Of a stretch of DNA of 64,000 nt, positions 22,006-33,327 are shown one piece after another. Source of the DNA: Caenorhabditis remanei (taxonomy: Eukaryota; Nematoda; Chromadorea; Rhabditida; Rhabditidae); the NCBI RefSeq assembly GCF_010183535.1, contig NC_071333.1, forward strand, positions 9,236,587-9,300,586, read 5' to 3'. The notes under the pieces are model-generated. The model did not search any database and was not told where the DNA came from. It saw only the letters and a list, made by a program, of their open reading frames with translations. Within the stretch, counting starts at the first letter, position 1, and each line of letters opens with the position of its first letter. The position numbers were made by a program, and so were the translations under genes.

Positions 22006-24987
22006 GTAAGAAAACGGATTTAGCAATTTAAAATCCACTTTTCATAGTCTTGTTATCCTCCGGAAGTTAATTAGAAAAGAAATCGAAGAAAGACGTGATG
22101 TTTCACTGTTTGAAATTGAAATCGTTAAAGCAATTGGCGTCGAACGACTTTCCGTCGTTTCATCTAGAGGACCGGAGGGTTCCGGTTCGTCTAACATCAC
22201 TTCGTCGTTTTTTTTGTTTTCATCTTATAGCTCTTCTCGGACACTTTTCCTTTTCCATTTCCTTCTGTCCGATTCTGATGCCGTGCTTCCATCGTCCTCG
22301 ATTTACCCATAAATTGTGCGGTACGAGATGGGCGGAGTCACGTAGAGAGCAACAAAAACTCGGGTGGTTCGCAAAATAGCAAGATTGGAACACGTGCAGA
22401 ACTGCGAGCCCGTGGTTGCTCGAGAGCCTCTTCTTTTCCATCCCGTTGAGTGCGTGTCTTGTCTCAAACACAAGATGCTTCAGAGGTGTCGTTGCTTCGT
22501 TTTCGGGACTACCCTGTTTTGAGCTAACAACGGCTCTTTTTGTCCCCCATTTCTTTTTTTCTTTTTGATACTACACAACTTCATTTTTTGGTTCATGCCG
22601 TCGATTTGTAGCCCTTTTCCCCGGATTTTTTGAAGAAATGCGATCTTTTTTGAACAAGAAATGGGATTATTAGCTTCCAGATTGAGGCTAGTTGAAACAA
22701 CCACTTCAATGCATTGAACTTGCTTCCTTTTTTTTGATGTATGAAACATTTTGTTGTTTCATGTCCGTCAATTTCATGATCAACTAGTCACATTGGCCAG
22801 TGGACATTTTAAAATTCAATGAGAACCTATGAAATGACAATCTCAGTTTGAGAAATGAGTGTTTTTGATTTTTCAAAGCACGTTTAAAATAGAAACAGAT
22901 CTGGATAAATGTATTTTTCAGATTTTTACTGAAACCTTGTTTGTATTTGTCATACAGTATACAATCAACTGTTAACATTGACGTTAACTTTTTCTGAAGT
23001 GACTTTTTTTTTTTTTGAAATTTGAGTTTCACCTGACTGAAAAAAACATGTCAATCCAAGAGAAGATATGATCCGGTCAACTCATGTTATCTTAGCACGT
23101 ATGAACTTTTCAAAAAAAAAACATAGGTTGAGAAGTTATTATTTTTTATCAAACATTTTAGAGTTAGAACCTAGCGGAAACTAGAACGAAATGTTCAAAA
23201 AATGTTTATTAGAGAACAAATTGAGTACTTCTGGGAGCCAACTTGTCTCATGGCTTTTCTCCCATTCTTTTCTTCAGTATCTCCTCCAATCACCCACAGG
23301 TTGATCATAGGGATCGACATTCTTTTTGTCTTCTTACCGCTCCCCCCTCGACGAGTCGACTACTCTTCCAATTCACACTGATTTACACACTCACTCCCCT
23401 CTGTCCTCCCTCACACAATTGTGCTCCCACCTTGCTCGTCCGGCCTGGTTTTCGGCTCCAGGGACGATGAGATATATTGGACAGAAAGAAAAAAAGCAGA
23501 GAAGAAGCGTTTTTTTAGTTTTGTTTTTTTCGCTTTGTGACCATTTCATTTCCAAATTTCTGTGCCTCATTGCCTTAATCAGCAACACATTTTTTGTAAA
23601 AGTACCAAGGAATTTGGTTAATTTCTGTACACATAATGAAGTCCTTTTAGATTCCACTTGCTCAGAAATTAAATTTTCAAATTGCTCTTTGTTTTTCTAT
23701 TTTAGTGTACTCTAGTTTGTTCATTGCTTCGTTCTTTTTCTCATTTTTCGTTTTTATTTTCACAGCTTCTCAGTTCTCAGCTTTCGTGGCAATCACGTCC
23801 CACTAATGAGTGTTGCGGTCGAGTAGGCCACAGAACGATAACGTATCATATTACTCGAGTCCGTTGTTCTTAAATCTCCGTCATCGAATCGGCTTAACAT
23901 CAGGAGAGAAAAGAAAAAGAGGCGAAGAAGTCGGATTGTCTTACTCGTTTACTCGTTTGAATACATTTTCGGTTTTCTTGTGTTACTTTTGACATCTTTC
24001 CAACATTTCGATCACAGAGAGATTTTTTCGCAATATATCAATTTCGTCAAATTCGCTTCAATATCTCAGCGCCTCTGTTTGCTTCCAACTGTTTTCATTT
24101 TGTTTGCACAGTGACATTAGCAAGATGATTACAAGATAGAAGTTATCCGCCTCAAGTTCATTCGACATGCATTTTTTGTTTTATCGACATAAAAATTAGG
24201 TAATTATTGAATAATCGAATTTGTTTTTCACATGAATGTGAGCCTAATATGACTCTTCAAAACAAGAAATCTACAATATTTGAATAGTTCAAATTGAACT
24301 TGTCCAAGCGCTCTTTTAAAAATGGCTTTTCATTTTCAAAGGTTCATTTTGTTTATGTAAAATAGCAGACACATGGAAGCCGAGAAAAGTGCTTCTTTCT
24401 CAAAACATTGTCCATCTCCATCTTCTTCTGTCAAATGACTTTGTCTTTTTCGTGCCTGGGGTCGGCTTCTCCTCAGAGGTTCTGTTTCCTTGTGCCCATC
24501 TTTTAGCACCAGTTGAAAGAGTGTCGGTGTCATTTATCCTCCCATTCAGTGCTCATTGTATGAGGTCCCGTTTTTTCCATTTCCGACGCCCTTCTCGTCC
24601 CCGTCTCCCTTGCTTTCCAAATTTCTCCATAATTAGTTTCTGACGCCTCTAGCTGTCCTTTTTTTGAACTGAACATCTGTCTTGCTAAGTATTTCTAAGC
24701 ATACAACACTTTTTCTTTTGCAATTCGGATAGAACATATAGCTGTCTCAGCTGGTAGTTTGTCCTTGTCTCCAGGTGCACCATTTTTTTCTAAAGCAGCA
24801 AAATGAGTACTTTTTACTAACCAATATTTTCAATGTTATTGATTTAGTTCTGTATTTCTTATATTATAAAAGCTCCTAACTATAGTTTTCCAGACAGGGA
24901 TGTAGGATTATTTCCAGACCCTTCGCATTTTTCTAATCAGCTCTATCATTACCTTCGTTATAATAGTTTTTGTTTTTCAGATCGGAT
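22006..24987. other. Spacer or large first intron upstream of frm-3
   Basis: No gene I can support. AT-rich with C/T-rich tracts at 23240-23460 and 24400-24660. It ends with the acceptor GTTTTTCAG at 24980, seven bases before the ATG at 24988. Confidence 0.45.
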
Positions 24988-27900
24988 ATGTCGAATATTC
25001 CACGCGGGGTGGGAGCACCCCCACCCCCAGGTATGAACTCCTCAAAACGGGGTCGACTGGTGTGCATTAAAGTTCGAATGCTCGATGATACGGTAGCGGT
25101 GTTTCATCTTGGTGTAAGTTTTAACAATCCAGTGGACCTTTTTTGAAATTGTTATTCCAGCACAAAGCAGTTGGTCAAACACTGTTAGATGAAGTTTGTC
25201 GGCATCTGAATCTATTAGAATGTGACTATTTTGGGTTGTCTTTTATCGATATGAATGGGAATCATGTAAGTATCCAACTTCCATCTTCGAGTTCAATATG
25301 AAAATTTATTCATTTTAGTGTTGGTTAGATCGTGAGAAAACAATTTTACGGCAAATCACAAACGGGTCGACAGACGCAAAATTTTATTTCGTCGTCAAAT
25401 TTTACACGCCGAATCCGATCGACTTGGAGGAGGAATACACCAGGTGAGCCGCTTCATTCTCTTCACTTGTCAAAGAGTATTCCCGCCGCGATGAGACCCA
25501 TTTCTCAATTTCTCACTTTTTGTGAAATTCGTCCCGCATTTTTCATAAGCACGTCACATAGTGAAATGACAAATGTCAAATGCAAATTTCGTATGAGTCG
25601 GGAAGTGAGGGACCCCCGCCCCGACGTGTACATGTTTGTATGTCACGGACGGCGGAGGGACGAGAGGAGCTACTCCCCGACGAACAAAAAATTTTGCGAC
25701 GAGCACAAGAAGTGGGTGGAGGAGATGGAGATGGGAAAGCAATGGTGGTGGCGGGATAGAGGGGGGCCCGGTTGAAAAATGACAGCTGACACAAATTCGA
25801 CAAGGGGCGCAAAAACCGACAAACGACTAATTTTCAAGTCGTTTTGAGTACAAGTGCAGCTATATCGAACAAATGTTTCAACATTTTACGTTAGGTACAA
25901 ATACTAAGAACAATCAAGTTGAACACGGTGAAAAAATGCAGAATTAAGAAATCCAGCTGAAATACAGTACCCCGAACACATGGAAATTGACTTCAGCAAC
26001 TTTTTATATAGAACAATTTTGCAGGTATCTGTTCACTATGCAAATAAAACGGGATCTTGCTCTTGGCGAGTTGCATTGCAGTGATAACACTGCTTCTCTG
26101 TTATCAGCCTATCTTGTCCAGGTAGATCACACATTGAAAGAAAAATGATCAAACAAGAAAAAAAGTTAATTTCAGTCCGAATGTGGGGATTTCTCATCAG
26201 AAGACTATCCTGATGCCACTTACTTGTCACACACAAGATTTGTGCCCAATCAAACTTTGGAATTTCAAAAGAAAGTGATGGACAATCACCGCAATTTTAT
26301 GTTGGTTTAATTTCATTATTTATTCTTTATTCAAAAACAAACAAAAACATTTCAGTGGTATGACTCCGGGTGAAAGTGATTTGGCAATGCTGGAAGTGGC
26401 AAGGAGATGTGATTTCTACGGTGTCAAACTGCATGCAGCAAAAGATATTGATGGAAATGACGCTGCTCTTTCTGTGATGCATCTAGGGATCAAAGTGTTT
26501 CGACAATTACAGTTAGACACAACGTTCTCTTGGGCACGGATCAGAAAACTGAGTTTCAAACGGAGGAAATTACTTGTGAAGTTGCATCCAGATAGTTATG
26601 TGAGTTAAAATTGTTTGATACATAATCAAGAACATTGTTTTTCCAGCAATACCTCAAAGAAACAGTCGAATTCTCTTTTGACACCAGAGATGAGTGCAAG
26701 AACTTCTGGAAGAAATGTGTGGAACATCATGCATTTTTTCGATGTGTTCAGGCAGAAGAACCAAAGAAGGAGACAAGATTCTTCATAAGTAAAGGATCTT
26801 CTTTCCGGTAAGAAAACTACGTTTCGAATTATATGTCAAACAAGAAATGTTCCAATTGCAGTTATCATGGACGAACACAGAAACAACTAATTGACTATGT
26901 CAGAGAACATCACAAACGGAGAGAACCTTTCACCAGGTGAATAAAACAATAGTGTATTCTTCAATCAATTATTAATGTCATTGCAGACCTCTTCGATCTG
27001 CTGCATCAACACGAAAAGGAACGTATTCATCTACATACGGCTTGGTCTCCGACAGGCCTACAAAACATCGGAATGGATCCGTCTACGAGCCAAATCAAAC
27101 TGACCCCTACAGCAGCAAACATCAGAACACTCACTCATCCATGCCTCATATTGCTCATATCTCCTCACAACCAGCTGATCATTCGTTCTCAGGTACATTA
27201 GATGCTCGTGTCGGTACATCAGTGACACGTGACCCTTCTTCCACAATTACCCAACACCGCCTTCGTCAATTAAAGCGCAGTGAACGATGTATTTCTGATG
27301 TTGATACGGTTGAAAGACCGCAACGTTCTTGTAGACCTGTTTCTAATGCTATTAATGTTTCTTCTGTCACAAACTCTAAAGAGCAGCCAGATTTGTCTAT
27401 TTCTCTTCCTAATGTTCTTAGTGATGATCTACAAATGGTTTGTAAAGAAATCGAGATGGAGCAGAACGACCCGCCCAAGTCAGTATCTGGTGACAATTTC
27501 CAACAGAGAAGATCTAGTCGTGATTACGATAATGTTAGTGAAGACTCTTATCGACTTTCTGATCACGAAAGAAGTACCCGATCAGAAGTGGGAGTTAGTT
27601 CCAAATATGCCGCTGCAACAATCTTCAATTCAACATTTGTCGCGAGAAAACCAGGGAGCAATGTCGTGAAAAGAGTAGTTGCTCATAGCAAAAGCACTCC
27701 AAATTCTACTGATGACGAGGAAGGTGCCCTCAAATCAGCATCCGAATATCAAACCTTCCGTCATATCAAAGAATATCCGTTTGCTAGAAATGCAAATATT
27801 GTGCCGATTGAGATTGATGGTCCCAATGTCGATTTGTCGTCTAGAAGATCTCCATCCGCCACAACAACCACAACCAGAACCGCACCGAACATTACTACTA

Positions 27901-29216
27901 CTGTTACAACAACTTCAAAGGTTTTGACAAGTTCTGGAGCTATTCTGATGAAACCAAAAGTTATATCCAACGATCATCAAGAGACATCATCTGGAACTCA
28001 TTCATCCAGAGTCTCACCCGAGTCAGGTACTTATGGAGCTCTCGGTCCATTACCTGGACGTGTTATAACCAAAGACAATATGATGATTACACCCGAAGGA
28101 TTCAAAGAAAAGAAACCGAAACCAAATCCACCTCCAAAACCGTCATTCTCTATTCAGGCTGTTCATGCAGAGACAGAAATTGTACGAGAAGTGAAAACAG
28201 AACGAGCACAAAGTCATCCACTCGTTCATATGCAAGAGGAAATTCCATTTTCTCGAGCTCCACTAAAATTCGAAGAACAGAAAGAACGAAAGTCCTCCCT
28301 CTCTCGTCCTGCATTGATTTCTGTTCAGAGTGAAGATAATCCAGACGTGCAGAAGTGTCACCTTTTCAATAGTGACATACCTTATACATTGACAATGAGA
28401 AATGTGGAGAGTACTCAATCTCTGCCATATTCGACATTCAAAAATGTGGCTGATGCAAAAAAACAAGCATACGAGTCAAATTCGTTAAAGAGAGTTTCAA
28501 AAAGTCCTGAATTCAAACGACGAAAATCATTGGATCTTGTTCCAAGGAAACGATTACCGTCCCCCGGTAACTTCTCAGCACAGGATCATACTATTTCACC
28601 AACAACTCCTGACAGCGATGTGTTAGAGTATCTTCTGCGACGACGTAGCCTACTTGGAGACAAATCAGTGATAAAAACAAAATCCAAAAGAACAGATCCA
28701 CGACGTCAAACTCAACCAGTTCGTTTCGACCTCCCACCTTCTCCATGTTCTCCAACTGCTGGTGGGTCTACACCATTTATCTCAATTCTCAATGACGATT
28801 TATTTGATGAATGTGTTTCTGAATCAAGAAGTCTTCATGAAGATATGGATCGACTCGATAAAACAACTCCACATAATCAATCAATATCCTCATTCATGTC
28901 TCAAAAATCAAGAAGAGACTCTGAAGACAGTGATGTAATGCCTCCTCCACCAGATGAAATTCTAAATCGAGCATTGATATCATCCAGCAGACCAGGCCCT
29001 CCACCTCCACCTCCGAAGTCTCTTGCTGCTGCCGTCAAAGTTGCCGAGATGAAAGCTGCTGCTGCAGGAAAAATGCATTTCAGTGGGAACTCAAAGTCTT
29101 GCCATACAACGGATTCACCTCCATTCATTGATGACTCCCCGAAGAACAGTAGTGCTTCGGATGCTCCTTCAGTGCCTTCTCCTCAAAAGGATCGTTTGAC
29201 ATTCTCTCATTTTTAA
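24988..29216 (+). CDS. frm-3: FRM-3, FERM plus FERM-adjacent domain part (FARP1/2 type)
   Basis: Nine exons (24988-25113, 25161-25265, 25319-25443, 26025-26121, 26176-26300, 26356-26599, 26647-26807, 26862-26936, 26987-29216) give 1095 residues ending in a TAA at 29214-29216. The N-terminus after a glycine/proline-rich leader is a FERM domain: the F1 ubiquitin-like lobe (about 25-118), the F2 helical lobe ([19 protein letters not shown], then SEDYP) and the F3 PH-like lobe through FFRCVQAEE. It continues into the FERM-adjacent region with [15 protein letters not shown], a FARP/FRMD signature. The remaining 740 residues are a polar, Ser/Pro-rich linker with PPPP runs near residue 1000-1030. 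FARP proteins link membranes to actin and act at synapses; C. elegans FRM-3 is reported to help cluster postsynaptic receptors. The last exon is unusually long (2230 bases). Whether some mRNAs splice from inside it to the DH-PH exons downstream is unresolved. Confidence 0.88.
25444..26024. other. GC-rich island inside frm-3 intron 3
   Basis: This 581-base intron contains a G-rich, GC-rich segment (about 25605-25770) that stays open in the plus frame to 25775 and reads as a charged, tryptophan-rich peptide. It lacks a clear acceptor and donor in the right phase, so I treat it as an intronic regulatory or low-complexity block, not an exon. Confidence 0.35.
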
Positions 29217-30371
29217 TTTTATCATTGTTTCCCAAAATGTAGAAATAGAAACGCATGAAAATGTTTGAGTTCTGTGGTTCTGAATGCTGGTCTGATTATT
29301 ATTTCAATTGTACGTTTTCAGATTTTCTAGTCATTTTTATTTGAATTATTTGAATCAATTGTCTGAATCTTCGAAAATCATTATTTTACAAGTGAATCAC
29401 AGAAGCCTTATTTATTTTGTTTTTTTTTCTGTATAAATTCCTATGTGCATGGTGTTGCTTTAGAAACTAGAATATCCTAATTACTCTCAAAACTAAAACA
29501 ATTGCTCACTTTCAGCACTTTTTCTATTAAGTTTGACTTCTCAAGCATGATTTCATTCTGTCATTTCGCTTCTAGTTTTGTCACAAGTTGATCACCGAAA
29601 CGGTTCAATCACCTTCTATCTTTTCTCTGTATGCAAAACAGTCCTTAGACCGGAAAACTGTCTTTCACTTCTAAAAATTGTGCATGTTATTGCGCATGCT
29701 CGTAGATAGCTTCTTTCTCACATAATCCTATTTTGTCAAAACACTTGTTCTCCTGTCTTTGCAAACCGATAAAATTGATAAATTGAAACAAAATCAATAA
29801 ATGGTTGATAATGCATTTCATGAACTTGTACACAATGAACTAGAAGCGACATGACTCATTTATACCCTGCTTCAGTAGCACTCCACGTTTTCTTTTCTTT
29901 TCCATTAACTGTAATTTTATTAGTTTATATCTGTCTTGTCTGTTCTTTTTTCTGTCTTTTCTTTGCTATCCCCACATTAATGTTCTCCTTTCAATCATAC
30001 ACACATGCACCTATTTTTTCTTCAATTAGCTTATTCTAATCTTAATTTGTATTTGATCTCGGTTCTTTTAATTGTAACTCTATACTTCTTTATTTCGACG
30101 AATGAAAACGTAATTCTTTTAGTTCTCGCTTTTTGATATTGTACTAACATTGTATTATTATGAAGAAAATAGTTAGCAAGATTTCAGAGTGAAAACAAAT
30201 TTCAGATGTCCATGAACCTTTATACCAAACGGTCAACAAAAAGAGAGATGTCATCATCGGTATCAACTCTACATTCTCATCAGAGACAATATGCACATCA
30301 GAGCCTATTATGAAATCAAACAAGTACTACCCGTCTATTTTGAAATAAACTTCAAGCCTTGCATTTTCCAG
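29217..30371. other. Gap between the FERM and DH-PH parts of frm-3
   Basis: AT-rich DNA of 1.15 kb. It may be the 3' untranslated region of a FERM-only mRNA, an intron, or a promoter of a DH-PH-only mRNA. A good acceptor directly followed by ATG lies at 30205-30208 (TTTCAGATGTCC); its frame is open for 35 codons but I found no strong donor in a phase that joins the next exon. Confidence 0.4.
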
Positions 30372-30387
30372 AAAACCACGGAAACGA

Positions 30388-32607
30388 ATGTCTCGCAGTA
30401 CTAACGACACAACAGAACTGACAAGATTCGACTCCAGTGACAGTGGAGGAGTGTCAATCGGCGACCCAACTGCCGGATCCAGTGACTCTTTAAGATTGAT
30501 GAAAAGAGACCACTCGTCTGAATACCAGCTGAGACATGATTATGCGGTGGTCATGAAAACATCTCAGAGCACTGCTAGTGTTGGTACTCCCTCTAAAGAA
30601 ATTGAGATGAGCTTGGAGAATGACATTGATAATTATGCTCCAAGTTGTAGCAGCGAGTACTATATTACAAGAAAGGTGAGATATTCTTGAATGAATTATC
30701 GTTGTTGCTGTTTTAAACTTGAATCTTCATGAACTCATTTACAGGATTTTGGAAAACCAGAACCTCAGTTGGCCAATGTGTTAAAAGAATTTTATTGGAA
30801 AGAAGTAGTCTATTCTAAAGACATGCGATTACTAAATGAGGCAAGAATAGCTTGAAAAAAAATTCATTAAACCATTTTGTTTTCAGTCTTTTTTTTACAA
30901 AATCAAAGAACACGTGGCGGACTGTCGGTTTCTGAAAGAACTGTTTGGATCATTGAAAGAACTTCCACCAATTCATCAACCATTTGTAAATGCACTGAAA
31001 GAATCTATGAACGAGTAAGTCTAGTCTATATACTCCAAAAATTAAGTTTCACATATTTTGTAGACCCGATGACTCAAAAGCCTCAATGGTTGCTCCAGTT
31101 CTACTAGCTACTGTCCACAATCTGACACCCCTCTATCAATCTCTTGTACAAAATTTTCCTATATACATCTCTGCTCTTGACCAGCTATATAGGTCGAAAA
31201 TAGCATTTCGAACTATCATGTCGTAAGTTAAACGTTTTAAGTTAGCGAATCATCACTTCCTTTTTTCAGGAAATTCGAGTCATCTAAAGAATGTTATACT
31301 CAAGTCAACTGGCTGTTATTGAAAATTCTAAACCGACTTATCAACTGGCAACCAGTTCTAGCGAGAGTCATTGAGATTCAGTTATCAGAGTGTGGAAACG
31401 ACACAGAAACCACTGCGTTTGGTGTGGCAATGGACAAAATAATCGAGTTTGCAAAGAAAACCAAAGCAACAAGGCAGTCATTAGAAGAGTATATACATGT
31501 GTTACAAGTAGAAAGAGATACTGGGCTAGTTGGTATATTAACTCATCCAAATAGAAAGATTTTGCGGGTTGGATTTGTGCTCCGATCAGCCAGACGAGCA
31601 CCATGCTGTAGGATAATGGTTTTGTGCTCGGATCGGATACTGTTTGGACATCGAGGACCCAATTTAGATGGCAACTTTTTCACAGTTCATGCGGAGTTCA
31701 AGTTGAAAGGAATGATGGTGAGAAAATATTTGATTTCGGCAAGTTGAAACCTTATTTCATTTTTCAGATCGATGAAGGTGACACCTATAAAGTAATGGAC
31801 GGTGAAAAAGATGTCATCACTCTCCACAATGCTGACATATCAATTGTCTTTGCTGCTCCAGATCGTGCATCTTGGATCGAAGATATTACTGAAGCTATCA
31901 AAAACGCAGCTCGTGCAAAAATAGACCTGCCTAGTTTAGTTATGGAGAAGAAAGAAGAAAATGATATAGACAGTGAGTAAATTACCTAAAGAAAAAACAA
32001 AGAGTTTTAATTTCAGTGACCAAGGTATTGCTGCCCGAAGAATCACCGGTGTCAAAAATGAGTCCTCTTCAAATTTGTTGGTATCGAAAATGCTCATTTG
32101 GAAGGAAGGATGTGAATAAAATGATAACCAATACAATGTGCGGTTACTTGAAACGAAAACTTCGGAATTCGTCAGGGTGGCAAGACTTATGGGTAGTGAT
32201 GTGCTGTCATACTCTATATTTTTATAGGAATCACAATGTGAGTTAATTGAGTTTTGTTCAACACTCAAACAGATTCTCTTCAGGAAAGAGAACCACTTGC
32301 TCATTTATCTCTTATGGACTACGGTGTCGGACTTCCTACTGTAGCTGATAACATCGACAATCATGAAAACTGTTTCAAATTGTTCTATGGTTCCCACACC
32401 TACTTTTTCCGCACAGGATCCTATTATTTCTTCGAAAGGTTTGTCTTTTTTCTAATTTCTGCTAGTCTACATCGCCTGTCTGAATCTTTGAAACAGTCAA
32501 CTTCAATTAACTTTTTCACAACTTGCAGATGGGTCGATTCGATCTTCCAAGCGGCGATTTCCCGTGACTCTCTTGATGTCGTCACCGCCCTTGCTCTTCG
32601 CATCTGA
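30388..32607 (+). CDS. frm-3: FRM-3 C-terminal part: divergent DH domain and two PH domains
   Basis: Nine exons (30388-30675, 30745-30840, 30887-31014, 31064-31222, 31270-31717, 31768-31972, 32017-32237, 32284-32438, 32529-32607) give 592 residues from the ATG at 30388. The exon itself probably starts at 30372 after a TTTTCCAG acceptor, one base out of phase. After a polar leader come a Dbl-homology-like helical region (about 97-310), a PH domain (about 320-445, starting near VGFVLRS) and a second PH domain (about 479-580, MCGYLKRKL...WQDLWVVM). This DH-PH-PH order is that of vertebrate FARP1/2 after their FERM domain, so the block belongs to frm-3. The DH conserved region 3 is altered: KILNR stands where active DH domains have KPxQR, which may mean weak or no exchange activity. 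Exon 2 ends in a GC donor (GAG|GCAAGA). The link to the FERM part is not resolved. Confidence 0.8.
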
Positions 32608-32697
32608 TGGATTGGTTCATTGAGAAAGAATAAGAAAAAAAACTGCATCCCTCCTCCGTCTCGTTGTGAAAAATTATAAAGAACGTCTTCTGCACGC

Positions 32698-32703
32698 AAT
32701 AAA
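32698..32703 (+). terminator. Candidate poly(A) signal of frm-3
   Basis: AATAAA hexamer 91 bases after the frm-3 stop codon, in an A-rich setting. Confidence 0.6.
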
Positions 32704-33141
32704 AATTGAATTCGCTGGTATCTACAAATTAAACTGCTCCTCTCCATTTTACATTCATTCCTTTTTAAAAATGCCAATTTTCTTAAAGCTCATGAATAAA
32801 TGTGACCCATTGATTGAAAAATGTGAGTGACTCAACTTGACACAAACTATAATACACGAAACAAAAGGAAAAAACAATAAGGATTAAATATGACGAACCG
32901 AATAGAAACATTTGTGGAATAGTTTGCATAATCTCAGCGTCAACACTACCTGAAATTGATTTCAGTGGGTGAAAAATGATAATTCACCTTTCAGTTTTTT
33001 CATATGGGAAAGTTTGTCAAATTATTGAAATAACTTTTTTTCGTTATTCAGTCCGGCTTTTTTTTGGTGAGAAAGTTCAAATGACGCCATGTTTTCGAAG
33101 TTAAATTAGTCAATTTCATTTCCTCTGGAAGCTAGGCTGAA

Positions 33142-33155
33142 TGACCCCAGGGTCA
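33142..33155. promoter_or_regulatory. Everted repeat TGACCCCAGGGTCA, nuclear-receptor-like site
   Basis: Two GGGTCA half-sites face outward with two bases between them, giving a near-perfect palindrome 173 bases upstream of the transporter start. GGGTCA/AGGTCA half-sites are the classical nuclear hormone receptor core. This is a motif match only. Confidence 0.35.
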
Positions 33156-33327
33156 ATTCATTTTATGTGCTGTACGATTTTTTTTGGTCTCAATGAGAGA
33201 ACTTGGTATAAAAGACCTCAAAACGAAACGACATCCCAGTCCTCTTTTTTTGTGAAAACTTTAACTTATTGATTTCCATTCCATAAATGAATTCTAATTC
33301 GTTATTATTTCCCGAGTTTCAGTAGTG

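Larger units (their letters stand above)
32608..33327. other. frm-3 3' region and upstream region of the SLC4 gene
   Basis: The first hundred or so bases are the frm-3 3' untranslated region. The rest is the upstream region of the transporter gene and holds the palindromic hormone-receptor-like site at 33142-33155 and a GAGTTTCAG acceptor at 33313-33321, six bases before its ATG. Confidence 0.5.

Noticed and set aside
27058..28466. Minus-strand and off-frame open frames within the long frm-3 exon
   Set aside because: They are shadows of the strong plus-strand coding frame.
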